Shown here one piece after another: positions 7,995-17,450 of a stretch of DNA of 64,000 nt (position 1 is its first letter; every line of letters starts with the position of its first letter). The notes beneath the pieces are model-generated. The model saw only the letters and a program-made list of their open reading frames with translations. It was not told the origin of the DNA and made no database searches. This DNA is from Alistipes sp. GTDB lineage: Bacteria; Bacteroidota; Bacteroidia; Bacteroidales; Rikenellaceae. The position numbers and the translations under genes are program-made. Location: NCBI GenBank assembly GCA_017505725.1, contig JAFVOR010000027.1, positions 1 to 64,000 on the forward strand. Reading direction: 5' to 3'.

Positions 7995-8672
7995 TTAAAC
8001 GTGGCGCAAAATCTCGTCCAGACCGTTGAAGTGGTTCTTGTAGTCCTCCAACGAGCGAGTGATTACTTCGTAGGCCTCCTCGCGACCAAAGACGTGGGTG
8101 ATCTCAACCTTCTTCTGTGACTCCGAGTCCGGCATATCCTTGTAGGTGAGGAAGTAGTGCTTCAGGCGGTTGATAATGCCCTTTGGCAACTCCGAGATGT
8201 CGTTGTAGCCACTGTAGGTCACATCGTGTCGCAATACTGCGATAATCTTGTCGTCGGCCTCGTTGCCATCCAACATACGGAATCCGCCGATTGGCTTTAC
8301 ATTTACAATGATGTCACCGTGTGCGATATCACGCTCGGTCAATACGCAGATGTCGAGTGGATCGCCATCACCAACAATCTCGGTGCGTCCGCTCTGTTGC
8401 ATACAGTATTGTGCAACGCTCTCGCCGCAGAAGCTCTGCGGAACAAAGCCATAGAGGGCGGGTATGACATTCGAGTACTTTTGTGGTCGGTCAATCTTGA
8501 GATAGCCGCTCACCTTGTCGAGTTCGTACTTTACGGTGTCGGTTGGGACAATCTCGATAAATGCGGTGATCACCTCGGGAGCCTTTTCGCCCACCTCGAT
8601 ACCGTGCCAAGGATGCGACTTGTAGCGCAATCCCATCAATCTTGCAATTGGGTCATTGATTTTGTTTCCCAT
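7995..8672 (-). CDS. ppa: Inorganic pyrophosphatase, family I
   Basis: Hydrolyses pyrophosphate to two phosphates and so drives biosynthetic reactions forward. At 225 residues it is longer than the E. coli enzyme (about 175) but typical for Bacteroidales. The metal-binding signature DGDPLDICVL is intact, and Lys/Tyr positions around YKSHPWHGI, KYELDK and YGFVPQSFCG fit the soluble family I fold. It is cytoplasmic. It lies between panB (12 bases) and a DUF4886 gene (19 bases) and is probably cotranscribed with them. Confidence 0.95.
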   Translation of the reverse strand: MGNKINDPIARLMGLRYKSHPWHGIEVGEKAPEVITAFIEIVPTDTVKYELDKVSGYLKIDRPQKYSNVIPALYGFVPQSFCGESVAQYCMQQSGRTEIVGDGDPLDICVLTERDIAHGDIIVNVKPIGGFRMLDGNEADDKIIAVLRHDVTYSGYNDISELPKGIINRLKHYFLTYKDMPDSESQKKVEITHVFGREEAYEVITRSLEDYKNHFNGLDEILRHV

Positions 8673-8691
8673 AATTATCTGTGTTTGTTAG

Positions 8692-9528
8692 TTACTTAAT
8701 CTTTGTTACTTTGCCTGGCTTTACTACTGCTGCGTGTGCCGCCTTTTGTGCTGCCAGAGCCTCCTCATTGGTAATAGTAGCAGGGTGGTAGCTATTGCCT
8801 ACAACCGACTTACCGAGCAGCACCTCGCACATAGTACAAGCTCCGAGATAGCGACCTACGCGCTTGTCGAGGTGGAAACCATCGCGAGTGAGTGTGTCGC
8901 CAAAGTAGGTGCGACCATTCTGAATGGCGGTGCCATTTGGAACAAGCGCGTGGAAGCCATAGCGCTTATCCTTGAACACCTTCATATAGCACTTGGTCAC
9001 CGCCTTGTACATCGCCTTTTGGTCGTAGTTGTAGATCGAGAAGCTTGCGTGTTCCGAGTTGCCCTGATATGCCCAAGTCTGCATAATGAGGAACTTGGTT
9101 TTGCTCGATACCTCCTTGCGTAGCAGTTGCATATACTCGGGTAAGAAGCGCTCGAATGATGCATACACACCACCGAATCCGCTCACCTGCTGTACCATAA
9201 TGTAGTCCCACTCCTCGTCGGCAAGACCGTGGTGCATTGAGACCTTGCGTGTCGTTGTCTTCTTGCCATTTTCGTCTACCTTGCGATAGCGGTAGGCCTT
9301 TTTGCCTGAGCGCAAATTGCCGAGGTGCTTCTGGATGCTGCAACCTCCAATGTAGAGATTGCCCACCACGATGGTTGTTCCCTGTGCCTTGCCCAACTCG
9401 TGAACGTGCTGCTCGACAACATCTTCGGAGAAGCTATTGCCAATGGCGAGTACGCGAATGACATCCTGCGCTTGCACATTCAGTGCGAGTGCTACGGTGG
9501 CAATTAATAGAATAAAAAATCTTTTCAT
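8692..9528 (-). CDS. Exported DUF4886 protein, SGNH-hydrolase-like
   Basis: A 278-residue secreted protein with a signal peptide at residues 1-20 (ALNVQA). It matches what is known of DUF4886: GNSFS at 30-34 corresponds to the GDS block of SGNH/GDSL hydrolases, WDYIMVQQVSG resembles the middle blocks, and TRDGFHLDKRVGRYLGA near 225 supplies the Asp/His pair. A lipase, esterase or carbohydrate-deacetylase activity is plausible by fold but not assigned. An insertion of charged residues (KVDENGKKTTTRK) lies before the WDYI block. It ends with a lysine-rich tail. It is 28 bases downstream of a metallophosphoesterase lipoprotein, so the two may function together on exported phosphorylated or acylated substrates. 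Confidence 0.85.
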   Translation of the reverse strand: MKRFFILLIATVALALNVQAQDVIRVLAIGNSFSEDVVEQHVHELGKAQGTTIVVGNLYIGGCSIQKHLGNLRSGKKAYRYRKVDENGKKTTTRKVSMHHGLADEEWDYIMVQQVSGFGGVYASFERFLPEYMQLLRKEVSSKTKFLIMQTWAYQGNSEHASFSIYNYDQKAMYKAVTKCYMKVFKDKRYGFHALVPNGTAIQNGRTYFGDTLTRDGFHLDKRVGRYLGACTMCEVLLGKSVVGNSYHPATITNEEALAAQKAAHAAVVKPGKVTKIK

Positions 9529-9556
9529 TTTGTCTTTTAAGAGTTATAATGTGTGT

Positions 9557-12028
9557 TTAATAGTCATTTTCGTTGTAGAGGGCAATTGCAAAATCATCAC
9601 CCTCGGTTATCTTGTTCTCGGTGTAGATGTTGCCTTTGCGGTCTATGGCTCTAACCTCGATTGTAGCGTGTCTGTTTTTAAGCTTATACTTCCACATCTG
9701 GTAGCAGTGCTTGTAGTAGAGTCCGCCACTGTTAGTGCCAAGGTATCCACACAATACTCCCACAGCCCAGAAGTCGCGACCACACTCTGCACCCACGGGT
9801 GGTCGTTTAGGATCGTCGTAGGTGTAGTTGCCTATGAGCTGGTCGTAGGCTACATCCCAATGGTATGCCGCCAAACTCGTCATATCACCCGAGTATACGC
9901 CATCTTCGTAGACCTCTACCTTCCATTGTGTGTCGGAGTTGTAGACATTTGCCAGGAGCGTCTCCTCGTTGTAGCCAAATTGGTAGTAGCCCTTTGTGCC
10001 CTCTTTGTTTGAGCCCGTGATGGCCGCTCCCGTAATGGCATTGCCGCGATAGAGCCTTATCTGTTGTTCTCGCTTGTCCATCCCCTTAGCGTAGCCTTTG
10101 TAGTACCAGTCCTTGATGGTGTTGCCGCTGAAATGGTAGACTCCATATCCGTTCGGTACGCCATCGCCATTGATGTTGCTTGTCCAGCTTGCACCATTTA
10201 CTGCTGCTTGGGCGTGCTCGTAAATCTTGTGCGTCGAACTGCTCACTGCGGTGTGGTCGTAGTTGCGCTGGTAGTGGAGGTGTCCCGACAATATGTGCGC
10301 TTCGGCAAATTCGTCGAGCAATGTCAGGACCTCTTGGCGGAAACTTCCATCACCCAATTTTCCACTGTTGAAGAGTGGTACGTGAACACACAATATCACC
10401 ACCTTATCCTTTGGTACTCGAGCCAAATCCGCCACTAACCAATCGTACTGCTCCTTTGTGAATGCGGTGGAGGTGTTCTCGGTGGCACAACTTTCGCCCG
10501 ATTTCCACTGCACATTCCGCATACCCACAATATGAGCATCGCCTCGGTCGAACGAGTAGTTGATAGGTCCGAATGCCTCCTCGAACATTCGCTGAATATT
10601 GAGGTTGATGTCGCGAATAGTTCTGCCTTCAACGGGGCGCGTTGCGCTCATAAAGCAGTTGTCGTGGTTGCCCATAATCTGGAAAACGGGCATACCCATC
10701 CTCTCGGCGTGCATAGCCTCGCGCATTGCGGGTAGTACCGTTTGCGAAATGTCGCTCGATCCCATCGAGATCACATCGCCAAGGGTGATACCATAACAAG
10801 GCACGCCAAGCGATGCGGAGTATCTCTTAACCTCGGGTGCAACCTGTTTTGAGAAACGATTTACGCTCGACAACTTGCCCGTTTGCGGATCGGCAAATGC
10901 GAATAGCATAAACTCGCTCTCCTTGCCACCTTCTATTCGCTCGAGGGTGAAGTTGTAACGGCTTGTTTGCGACGGGTAACGCTTGAAGAAGCAAGGTTGA
11001 CCATCTTCATTGATAGGAATCTTGTACTCGGACGGAACAGAGATGTAGATATACCAAGCATCTTGTACAATCTTGATTGAGTAGTAGCCTTCGCTGTCGG
11101 TTGCCACTACCGAGAAACCATCGCTAACCGAAACTCCTTCGATAGGGTTACCTTCACTATCAAGCACATAGCCCGTAATGGTGGGGTAGCGTTGTATGAT
11201 GGTGTCATCCTCTCTATTCATCCCCTCCAACAGTGCGTAGCCATCCTCGATAAACGAGATCTGCTTCGAACCGATAACTCTGCCCGCTTGTGCGTTGATA
11301 TCTTGCCACTCGAGCGTCATATGTGAGCCACTTGAGGCGTAGAGAGTGAAGGTGCAGTCGCCAAGCTTTGTGGCTGGAACTACAAGGTAGATCAAGTTGC
11401 TGTCACCCTCCGAAAGCGAATATCCATCTGCAAAGCGGTATGTCGCACTCTTTGAGGTTTGGTTGGTCGGCGACAGTGAGGCCCCCTTGTAATCGAACTC
11501 AAACTTGCCCGAAACAGACTCTTCCGACTCTAATCTAATACTGTTAAGAACGATGCCGCCTTTAGTCGATGTGATATTTAGACATATCACACTTGCGAGG
11601 TGGCTCATTGTTATGTCGCAACCTCCCTCTTGGCTATAGCCACACAAAGGTAGCCCTTGAGGGAAAGTCTCGATATCTGCAATCACCTGCTCCGGCGAGA
11701 ATTGCACAATGCCACTCTCGATGGAGGCAGGGGTACTTATCTTGTAGGGTGCGCTCAACTCCGTTTCTTCAAAACAAAATGTCGCACAATTTGCCGCTTT
11801 TTCGTTGATCTTGATGCCTTGCGACAGCACTCCATTGACCGATATGCAGTCGTTCTCGTTCCACGCAATGGGGTAGAGGCCGCCATAGATATCCTTGTAA
11901 TTTGGTATAGTCACACGCAAGGAGAGCGTCTCATTCTCCTCTGTCTGGGTGTGGTCTTCGTTGTTGGTGCAGGCCATAGTCCACATCAACACGCACACCA
12001 CAAGCAGTAATCTATACCTCATCGACAA
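9557..12028 (-). CDS. Lipoprotein metallophosphoesterase with fimbrillin-like N-terminal region
   Basis: An 823-residue surface or periplasmic lipoprotein (lipobox TMAC, Cys20). Residues about 35-275 form a beta-rich region resembling fimbrillin-like/Mfa domains (SHLASVICLNITS, VVPATKLGDCTF). Then come a carboxypeptidase-like MetallophosN fold (ITGYVLDSEGNPIEGVSVSDG), a calcineurin-like phosphoesterase core (FADPQ, LGDVI, GNHD, CVHVPL, SGHLHYQRN) and a MetallophosC domain ending near VRAIDRKGN. The first metal motif reads D-P-Q rather than D-x-H, as in its neighbour. Family members hydrolyse phosphate esters; the natural substrate is unknown. It follows the paralogue at 12040-14664 after 11 bases. 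Confidence 0.88.
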   Translation of the reverse strand: MSMRYRLLLVVCVLMWTMACTNNEDHTQTEENETLSLRVTIPNYKDIYGGLYPIAWNENDCISVNGVLSQGIKINEKAANCATFCFEETELSAPYKISTPASIESGIVQFSPEQVIADIETFPQGLPLCGYSQEGGCDITMSHLASVICLNITSTKGGIVLNSIRLESEESVSGKFEFDYKGASLSPTNQTSKSATYRFADGYSLSEGDSNLIYLVVPATKLGDCTFTLYASSGSHMTLEWQDINAQAGRVIGSKQISFIEDGYALLEGMNREDDTIIQRYPTITGYVLDSEGNPIEGVSVSDGFSVVATDSEGYYSIKIVQDAWYIYISVPSEYKIPINEDGQPCFFKRYPSQTSRYNFTLERIEGGKESEFMLFAFADPQTGKLSSVNRFSKQVAPEVKRYSASLGVPCYGITLGDVISMGSSDISQTVLPAMREAMHAERMGMPVFQIMGNHDNCFMSATRPVEGRTIRDINLNIQRMFEEAFGPINYSFDRGDAHIVGMRNVQWKSGESCATENTSTAFTKEQYDWLVADLARVPKDKVVILCVHVPLFNSGKLGDGSFRQEVLTLLDEFAEAHILSGHLHYQRNYDHTAVSSSTHKIYEHAQAAVNGASWTSNINGDGVPNGYGVYHFSGNTIKDWYYKGYAKGMDKREQQIRLYRGNAITGAAITGSNKEGTKGYYQFGYNEETLLANVYNSDTQWKVEVYEDGVYSGDMTSLAAYHWDVAYDQLIGNYTYDDPKRPPVGAECGRDFWAVGVLCGYLGTNSGGLYYKHCYQMWKYKLKNRHATIEVRAIDRKGNIYTENKITEGDDFAIALYNENDY

Positions 12029-12039
12029 AAGATCATCTA

Positions 12040-14664
12040 TTAAGGGTTTGCAGCCATCTTATTGTCGCGATAATCGACGAATTTATCCGACTCGTAACGA
12101 TGTCCAAAACGGTCTATTGCTACAACCTTAACTTTGGCGTTCTTGTTCTTGAGTTTGTACTGATACATATGGGTGTTGCCACTCCAGCTACCATTGCTCG
12201 GCTTCTTGTCCTTTGTGCTATATCTGTCTAAAACGCCCATATGGTATCCGACAACCCACATATCGTTTGCTGCAACCACTTTGTCCTTGATGCGACGAGG
12301 ATCCTCGAAGGTGTAGCTTCCTACCATCTCTGATGTGTATGAAGCCGAGGTGTCGGAGATCTTCTTCATATCTCCCGAGTACTCGCCATCCTCGTAGACC
12401 GAAATCTTCCACTTCGAGTCGGCGTTGAAGACATTTGCAAGCACTACATCCTCGCCAAAGTTGAATGAGTAGTAACCCTCCACGCCATTCTTGTTATCGT
12501 CAGTCTTGGCTCCGGTGATTGCGTTGCCACGGTATAGTCGCATCTGGTAGTCGCGAGTGTTCATACCTTCGTTGTAGCCCATATAGTACCACTCCGAGAA
12601 GCCTGTGCCCTCGCCGATAAATACCGAGAATCCGTTTGGTGTACCATCACCACATACGGTAGATGCCCACCAAGTACCGCACACGGTACCCACATTGTGC
12701 TCGTAGACCTTAATCTTCGAGGTTGGCTCCTCGTTGCGGTTGATGTGGGTGTGTCCCGAGATGATGTGAGCCTCTTGGAACTGATTGAGTAGGGCGTGAA
12801 CATCGCCTGTGAAGTTCTGTGAGCTTGTTCTTAAACCGTGCAGTTGGATGTGAACGCACAAAACTACGGTCATCGTCTTTGGTACAACTGCGAGGTCTTG
12901 CTTGAGCCACTCGTATTGTGTGTCGAGGAAGCCTGCTTGATAGCTTGCCATCGAGGTCTGCGAGGTGTATTTGATGTCACGCATACCCACGATGTGAATG
13001 TTGCCTCGGTTGAACGAGTAGTTGATAGGACCATATACGCGCTCGAACTCACGCTGCGCCTTGATATTCCAGTCGCTACTGTGTGAATCTGCCTCGACAG
13101 GGCTCTCGGCATCGTAGTAGTTGGCATCGTGGTTACCCATTACCTGATATACCGGCAAACCAATAGTCTTGTAGTTCATAGCACTGCGCATCTCCTCGCG
13201 GAAAGCCTCCGAGTTAGAGCCGCTTGAGTTGGAGATGATATCGCCCAAGGTGATACCGTAGCAAGGAATACCCAACGACTTGGCGTGCTCGGCAATGGCA
13301 GGTACAGCCTCCTTCTTGAATCGGCCGAGCTTTGTCTTGGATGATACCTGAGGGTCGCCGAGTCCGAAGAGTGCAAACTTCTCCTCCGGACCGTTTTCGA
13401 GCTTGCGCAATGTGAAGCTGTACTCGCGAACATCTGCAGAGTAGCGGGTGAAGAACTTTGGAAGTCCATTACCACCGATTGTGATTTTGTACTCCGAAGG
13501 CAATGAATAGAATACGTAGTAGCAGTCCTGGTGAGGCAACATCGAGTAGAAACCATCTTGGTCGGTGAGTGTCACCGAGAAGCCGTCGCTCATAGCAACA
13601 CCCTCGATAGGCTCGCCCGTACTCTTGTCGGTTACATAACCATAGATGTAATCATCCGGAATTTCGAGTTTGCGAACAATCTTGAGGTTGTCGAAGCAGA
13701 TCTGCTTGGTCTGTCCGCCAATCTCGATTTCGAAGTGGCAGTCGGCGGTAATGTTGCTGATGCTATAAGTGAAATTCTTCCACTTTGGGCTATCTTTAAT
13801 CTCGTCGAGCTTGATATTCTGACTCCACAACTTTGTTCCGTCGCCTTTGAGGATCGATACAGTAGCCTCTCCGTTGCTGCCATTAGGCGAGGTTGTATAG
13901 ATGCAGGCATCGAAACTCAAATCTACCGATATGCTCTCATTCTTTCCAAGTGCCGAGAATGCAGGTGAAACCAATTTGCAGGTTGTAGTGTAGGCGTTGC
14001 CGAGCTTGATGTAGCCAGGGCGAATGTAGATGTTTGCCTTCGAACCACTCCAGCCCTTGAGTCCCATCAGTTCGCGAAGAGCCTCATTGCAGGCGAAGAG
14101 TTGACCGCCCTCCTCCTCGGGCTTTGTTACGATGTGGCAATCCTCGTAGCTGTCTGCCAATGTGCTGAGCGAGTAGGAAGAGAGCTTCTGCTCTATGGTA
14201 TTATCGAGGCGGATTCCGTTTGCCGAGTTGATGTAGTCGTAACCCCAACACAAATTGTCGAAGTTTTGCGACAAAACATTGCGTCGTGCGATGTTTGCCT
14301 CGAGAGCCACTGCAAGCGGTACCGATGTATAGCCCTCGGGGTCCTCGACAACGATATTGTAGGTGTTGACGCAGTCGAGGAATGGAACTGTGAGGTTGAG
14401 AATGCCACTTGCGTTGCTTGTCAAGGTGTACTCCTGACGCAAATCGGACAACGCTTCGTCGCCATATACCTTGACGCGGTAGTCGCCACTCTTCTCGGTA
14501 GGCCACGAAATTGTGACACTCGAGGTGGAGTGAGCCACTTGTGTGAGCTCGAAGAGATTCTCTTTGCTGGTTGTTGTGGTGCTGTTAGGCGTGACTGTGC
14601 AACCAACAAAAAGGAGTAGCGCAAGGCTAATGATTGTTGCTAAAAAGTTTGTGTTTTGGCTCAT
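12040..14664 (-). CDS. Lipoprotein metallophosphoesterase with Fn3-like and jelly-roll-like N-terminus
   Basis: An 874-residue lipoprotein (lipobox LFVGC, Cys22). An Fn3-like module (SSVTISWPTEKSGDYRVKVYG) is followed by a region of about 200 residues that looks like a beta-sandwich binding domain (LSQNFDNLCWGYDY to LEIEIGGQTKQICFDNL-type ending). Then come MetallophosN (IYGYVTDKSTGEPIEGVAMSDG), the phosphoesterase core (GLGDPQ, LGDII, GNHDANY, CVHIQLHG, ISGHTHINRN) and MetallophosC. The catalytic half closely resembles the downstream gene while the N-terminal halves differ, which suggests domain shuffling after duplication. It is probably the first gene of the minus-strand series running to panB. 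Confidence 0.88.
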   Translation of the reverse strand: MSQNTNFLATIISLALLLFVGCTVTPNSTTTTSKENLFELTQVAHSTSSVTISWPTEKSGDYRVKVYGDEALSDLRQEYTLTSNASGILNLTVPFLDCVNTYNIVVEDPEGYTSVPLAVALEANIARRNVLSQNFDNLCWGYDYINSANGIRLDNTIEQKLSSYSLSTLADSYEDCHIVTKPEEEGGQLFACNEALRELMGLKGWSGSKANIYIRPGYIKLGNAYTTTCKLVSPAFSALGKNESISVDLSFDACIYTTSPNGSNGEATVSILKGDGTKLWSQNIKLDEIKDSPKWKNFTYSISNITADCHFEIEIGGQTKQICFDNLKIVRKLEIPDDYIYGYVTDKSTGEPIEGVAMSDGFSVTLTDQDGFYSMLPHQDCYYVFYSLPSEYKITIGGNGLPKFFTRYSADVREYSFTLRKLENGPEEKFALFGLGDPQVSSKTKLGRFKKEAVPAIAEHAKSLGIPCYGITLGDIISNSSGSNSEAFREEMRSAMNYKTIGLPVYQVMGNHDANYYDAESPVEADSHSSDWNIKAQREFERVYGPINYSFNRGNIHIVGMRDIKYTSQTSMASYQAGFLDTQYEWLKQDLAVVPKTMTVVLCVHIQLHGLRTSSQNFTGDVHALLNQFQEAHIISGHTHINRNEEPTSKIKVYEHNVGTVCGTWWASTVCGDGTPNGFSVFIGEGTGFSEWYYMGYNEGMNTRDYQMRLYRGNAITGAKTDDNKNGVEGYYSFNFGEDVVLANVFNADSKWKISVYEDGEYSGDMKKISDTSASYTSEMVGSYTFEDPRRIKDKVVAANDMWVVGYHMGVLDRYSTKDKKPSNGSWSGNTHMYQYKLKNKNAKVKVVAIDRFGHRYESDKFVDYRDNKMAANP

Positions 14665-14721
14665 ATAGATAAAAAATTAATCAAAGTGCGCGTTTAACCG
14701 TACAAAGTTATATAGTTTTAC

Positions 14722-14729
14722 TATATTTG
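14722..14729 (+). promoter_or_regulatory. -7 promoter box for fabD
   Basis: TATATTTG fits TAnnTTTG and ends 30 bases before the fabD ATG. The box overlaps the longer possible reading frame of fabD, which supports the downstream ATG as the real start. Confidence 0.65.
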
Positions 14730-14759
14730 CAAAGTTTTTGGTCCAAAATATATTTTGAT

Positions 14760-15644
14760 ATGGTAAAAAGAGCATATGTATTCCCTGGTCAAGGAGCTCA
14801 GTTCAGCGGAATGGGGCGAGAGCTCTACGAGAATAGTGCCGAGGCAAAGGCTCTGTTCGAGCGCGCCAATGAGATTCTCGGCTTCAGAATAACAGATGTA
14901 ATGTTCGGAGGCACAGCTGACGAGCTGAAGCAGACAAAGGTGACACAGCCGGCTGTATTCCTCCATTCGGTGATACTTGCCAAGGTGCTCGGCGTGGAGC
15001 CTGTGGCGGTTGCGGGACACTCGCTCGGTGAGTTCTCGGCATTGGTTGTGGCGGGGGCGCTCTCCTTCGAGGATGGCTTGCGACTTGTGGCAAAGCGAGC
15101 GGTTGCAATGCAGCGTGCTTGTGAGATAGAGCAGGGTACAATGGCGGCTGTGCTGAGGTTGCCCGACGAGACTATCGAACAAGTGTGCCAAAGTGTTGAT
15201 GGCGTGGTAGTTGCAGCAAACTATAACTGTCCGGGGCAGTTGGTCATATCGGGTGCGGTTGATGCTGTAAACGAGGCTTGTGCCAAGTTGAAAGAGGCGG
15301 GTGCTCGTCGTGCTTTGGTCTTGCCTGTGGGTGGCGCTTTCCACTCTCCGTTGATGGAGCCTGCGCGTCAGGAGCTTGCCGAAGCTATCGAGGCTGCAAG
15401 CTTTGCGACACCTATCTGCCCGATATATCAAAATGTTGACGGTAGACCACACACATCCCCCGAAGAGATAAAGGCGAATCTTATAGCGCAATTGACTGCT
15501 CCGGTGCGCTGGACTCAAATTGTCGAAAATATGATGGAGGATGGAATTATTTCGTTTGTCGAGCTTGGTCCGGGCAATGTGCTTCAGGGGCTTATTTCCA
15601 AGATTTCACCTACTGCAATGGTTGAAAGTAGGTCGATTTTTTGA
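14760..15644 (+). CDS. fabD: Malonyl-CoA:ACP transacylase
   Basis: Transfers malonyl from CoA to acyl carrier protein, supplying the extender unit for fatty-acid synthesis. The start giving MVKRAYVFPGQGAQ was chosen because an 11-codon upstream extension overlaps the promoter box. It has 294 residues, normal for FabD. FPGQGAQ is at 8-14, the catalytic serine lies in GHSLGE (Ser88), the arginine after it is in VAKRAVAMQ, and the catalytic histidine is in GGAFHSPLM. It is transcribed alone between a divergent lipoprotein gene and its own terminator. Confidence 0.96.
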   Translation: MVKRAYVFPGQGAQFSGMGRELYENSAEAKALFERANEILGFRITDVMFGGTADELKQTKVTQPAVFLHSVILAKVLGVEPVAVAGHSLGEFSALVVAGALSFEDGLRLVAKRAVAMQRACEIEQGTMAAVLRLPDETIEQVCQSVDGVVVAANYNCPGQLVISGAVDAVNEACAKLKEAGARRALVLPVGGAFHSPLMEPARQELAEAIEAASFATPICPIYQNVDGRPHTSPEEIKANLIAQLTAPVRWTQIVENMMEDGIISFVELGPGNVLQGLISKISPTAMVESRSIF

Positions 15645-15676
15645 AAATTATAAATATTTTTTGAAATTTTTTTAAC

Positions 15677-15703
15677 AAAGGCGGATGTTATTCCGTCTTT
15701 TTT
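15677..15703 (+). terminator. Intrinsic terminator of fabD
   Basis: AAAGGCGGA and TCCGTCTTT pair (one G-T) around a TGTTAT loop, followed by TTT. The ROK promoter box begins three bases later, so termination and new initiation are back to back. Confidence 0.75.
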
Positions 15704-15705
15704 AT

Positions 15706-15713
15706 TATCTTTG
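15706..15713 (+). promoter_or_regulatory. -7 promoter box for the ROK gene
   Basis: TATCTTTG, matching TAnnTTTG, ends 30 bases before the start codon of the ROK gene. Confidence 0.65.
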
Positions 15714-15743
15714 CATAGGTTAAGCAAAATTTAGCATTGGTTT

Positions 15744-16967
15744 ATGAGCTCGTTAATTGATTTTTTCAACAATCAAGCAGGGGATTCGGGATTGTCTCAC
15801 AAGAACAATCTCATCAAGCGAAACATAATTGCCTATATGGCGACAAATGGTGAGGTGACACTTGCAGAACTCACTAAGGAGTTGAAGATAAGCATCCCTA
15901 CAATGACCAAACTTGTGCAAGAGTTGGTTGATGAGGATATTGTGTCGGATTTGGGCAAGGTGGAGACACAGGGCGGTCGTCGTCCGAATGTCTTTGGTCT
16001 CACCTGTTCTACACTCTATTTTGCGGGTGTGCACGTAGGTCGTGATAGGATGACGTGTGTGATTACCGATTTGCAGAACAACCTTGTATATGAGCGGGTG
16101 TTTGATGATTTCGAGCTGGTCGATAGGGAACAGTGTCTCGATCAGATATGCGAAAATGCTGTCTGCTTCTTGAATGAGTGCGGATTCGATCGCTCGAAGA
16201 TTCTTGGCCTGGGTGTCTGCATTGTAGGTCGAGTAAATACTTTGGAGGGTCGCTCCTACCACTTCTTTACCTCTATCGAGGAGAATTTATGCGATATAGT
16301 GGAGAGTCGAGTTGGTTTGCGAGTTCATCTCGAGAACGATACCCGAGCTCGTTGCTTTGCCGAGTACAATTTCTTGCGCTCGAAGGCGGAGAGTAATGTG
16401 ATTTACCTCCATCTCGGATTGGGTGTGGCTATCGGTATTGTCAGCGATGGCAAGCTCTATTATGGTAAAAATGGCTTTGCGGGTGAGTTTGGCCATATTC
16501 CATTCTTCGATAACGAGAAAATATGCTTCTGTGGCAAGAAGGGCTGCCTTGAGACCGAGGTGTCGGGTATTGCCATCGAGGAGAAGATGAACGAGTTGGT
16601 ACGCAATGGCGCAAATACCATACTCCGCAAGCGTTACGAGGCGAGAGAACAGATTCATATTGATGATATTGTCAGCGCTGCTCGAAATGATGACAACCTC
16701 TCTATCGAACTTATCGAAGAGGCGGGCGAGAAGGTCGGTAAGGCGGTGGCTTTCCTTATAAATATATTTAACCCTGAGAGTGTGATTGTCGGAGGAAACC
16801 TCGCTGCTGCGGGCGACTATATTATGTTGCCACTCAAGTCGGCTACGAATAAGTATTCGTTGAGTCTTGTCTACAAAGATACCAAATTCCGAGTCTCGAA
16901 GCTCGGGGCCAATGCTAATGCTTGGGGTGCTGCGATGTTGATGCGTAATATGATTATCGGTCTGTAG
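15744..16967 (+). CDS. ROK-family transcriptional regulator (NagC/Mlc type)
   Basis: 407 residues. An N-terminal winged helix-turn-helix (about 20-75: NIIAYMATNGEVTLAELTKELKIS in overlapping helices, then DLGKVETQGGRRPNVF) precedes an actin-like ROK sugar-kinase fold. The ROK signature includes LENDTRARCFAEY, EFGHIPF with the zinc histidine, and the cysteine cluster C-F-C-G-K-K-G-C followed by LE. Regulators of this type sense a sugar or sugar phosphate and control its uptake or catabolism genes. The catalytic DxG aspartate region (GLGVCIVGRVN) reads VGRVN, so kinase activity is doubtful. No sugar operon is adjacent, so the regulon cannot be inferred. A GNAT gene follows after 3 bases. Confidence 0.9.
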   Translation: MSSLIDFFNNQAGDSGLSHKNNLIKRNIIAYMATNGEVTLAELTKELKISIPTMTKLVQELVDEDIVSDLGKVETQGGRRPNVFGLTCSTLYFAGVHVGRDRMTCVITDLQNNLVYERVFDDFELVDREQCLDQICENAVCFLNECGFDRSKILGLGVCIVGRVNTLEGRSYHFFTSIEENLCDIVESRVGLRVHLENDTRARCFAEYNFLRSKAESNVIYLHLGLGVAIGIVSDGKLYYGKNGFAGEFGHIPFFDNEKICFCGKKGCLETEVSGIAIEEKMNELVRNGANTILRKRYEAREQIHIDDIVSAARNDDNLSIELIEEAGEKVGKAVAFLINIFNPESVIVGGNLAAAGDYIMLPLKSATNKYSLSLVYKDTKFRVSKLGANANAWGAAMLMRNMIIGL

Positions 16968-16970
16968 ATT

Positions 16971-17450
16971 ATGGAGCCTATTCGCGTCGAGGGCGAAAAG
17001 ATTGTTTTGCGTAGTGTCGATTCTTCGGATATCGACACTATACTTTTGTGGGAGAACTCTACGACAGAACCGCAATATGGAGTCTACGACGAGCAGTACA
17101 GCCGTGGTGATGTTGCTCGGTTTGTCGAAAATCAACAGCGATATTCACTTGCCGAAACCGAGCAACTGCGACTGATGATTTGCTCGCACGAGGGCGAACG
17201 ATTGGGTTGTATCGACCTTACCGAATACGACGGCAAAAAGGCGTTTGTCTCAATCTTAATCTTTGATTCAGGTAATCGCGGTAAAGGCTTGGGTAGCGAG
17301 GCGTTACAAGTTTTGGTTTCTTATGCGTTGTCGCTCGGATTGCACGTTCTCTATGCTTGCATCCTGCCCGAAAATAAACCCAGCATTTCTCTCTTCTCAA
17401 AGGTCGGCTTCGCGGAGTTAGACAACAATCTTTTTGCCTATTTTTTGTAG
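16971..17450 (+). CDS. GNAT-family N-acetyltransferase (RimJ/SpeG-like)
   Basis: A 159-residue GNAT domain. The acetyl-CoA pyrophosphate loop is visible as NRGKGLGSEAL near 102-112, preceded by the beta-4 strand KAFVSILIF and followed by NKPSISLFSKVGF, the typical helix and strand that close the site. The order and length fit the Acetyltransf_3 group, which acetylates ribosomal-protein N-termini, polyamines or small molecules. The substrate is unknown. It starts 3 bases after the ROK stop, so the two are cotranscribed. The stop codon abuts a dispersed palindrome at 17451. Confidence 0.85.
   Translation: MEPIRVEGEKIVLRSVDSSDIDTILLWENSTTEPQYGVYDEQYSRGDVARFVENQQRYSLAETEQLRLMICSHEGERLGCIDLTEYDGKKAFVSILIFDSGNRGKGLGSEALQVLVSYALSLGLHVLYACILPENKPSISLFSKVGFAELDNNLFAYFL

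Noticed and set aside
15744..17450. ROK gene and GNAT gene as a sugar-amino acetylation operon
   Set aside because: No sugar transporter, deacetylase or isomerase is adjacent, and the GNAT type does not point to amino sugars. Coupling is seen, but the pathway is not supported.
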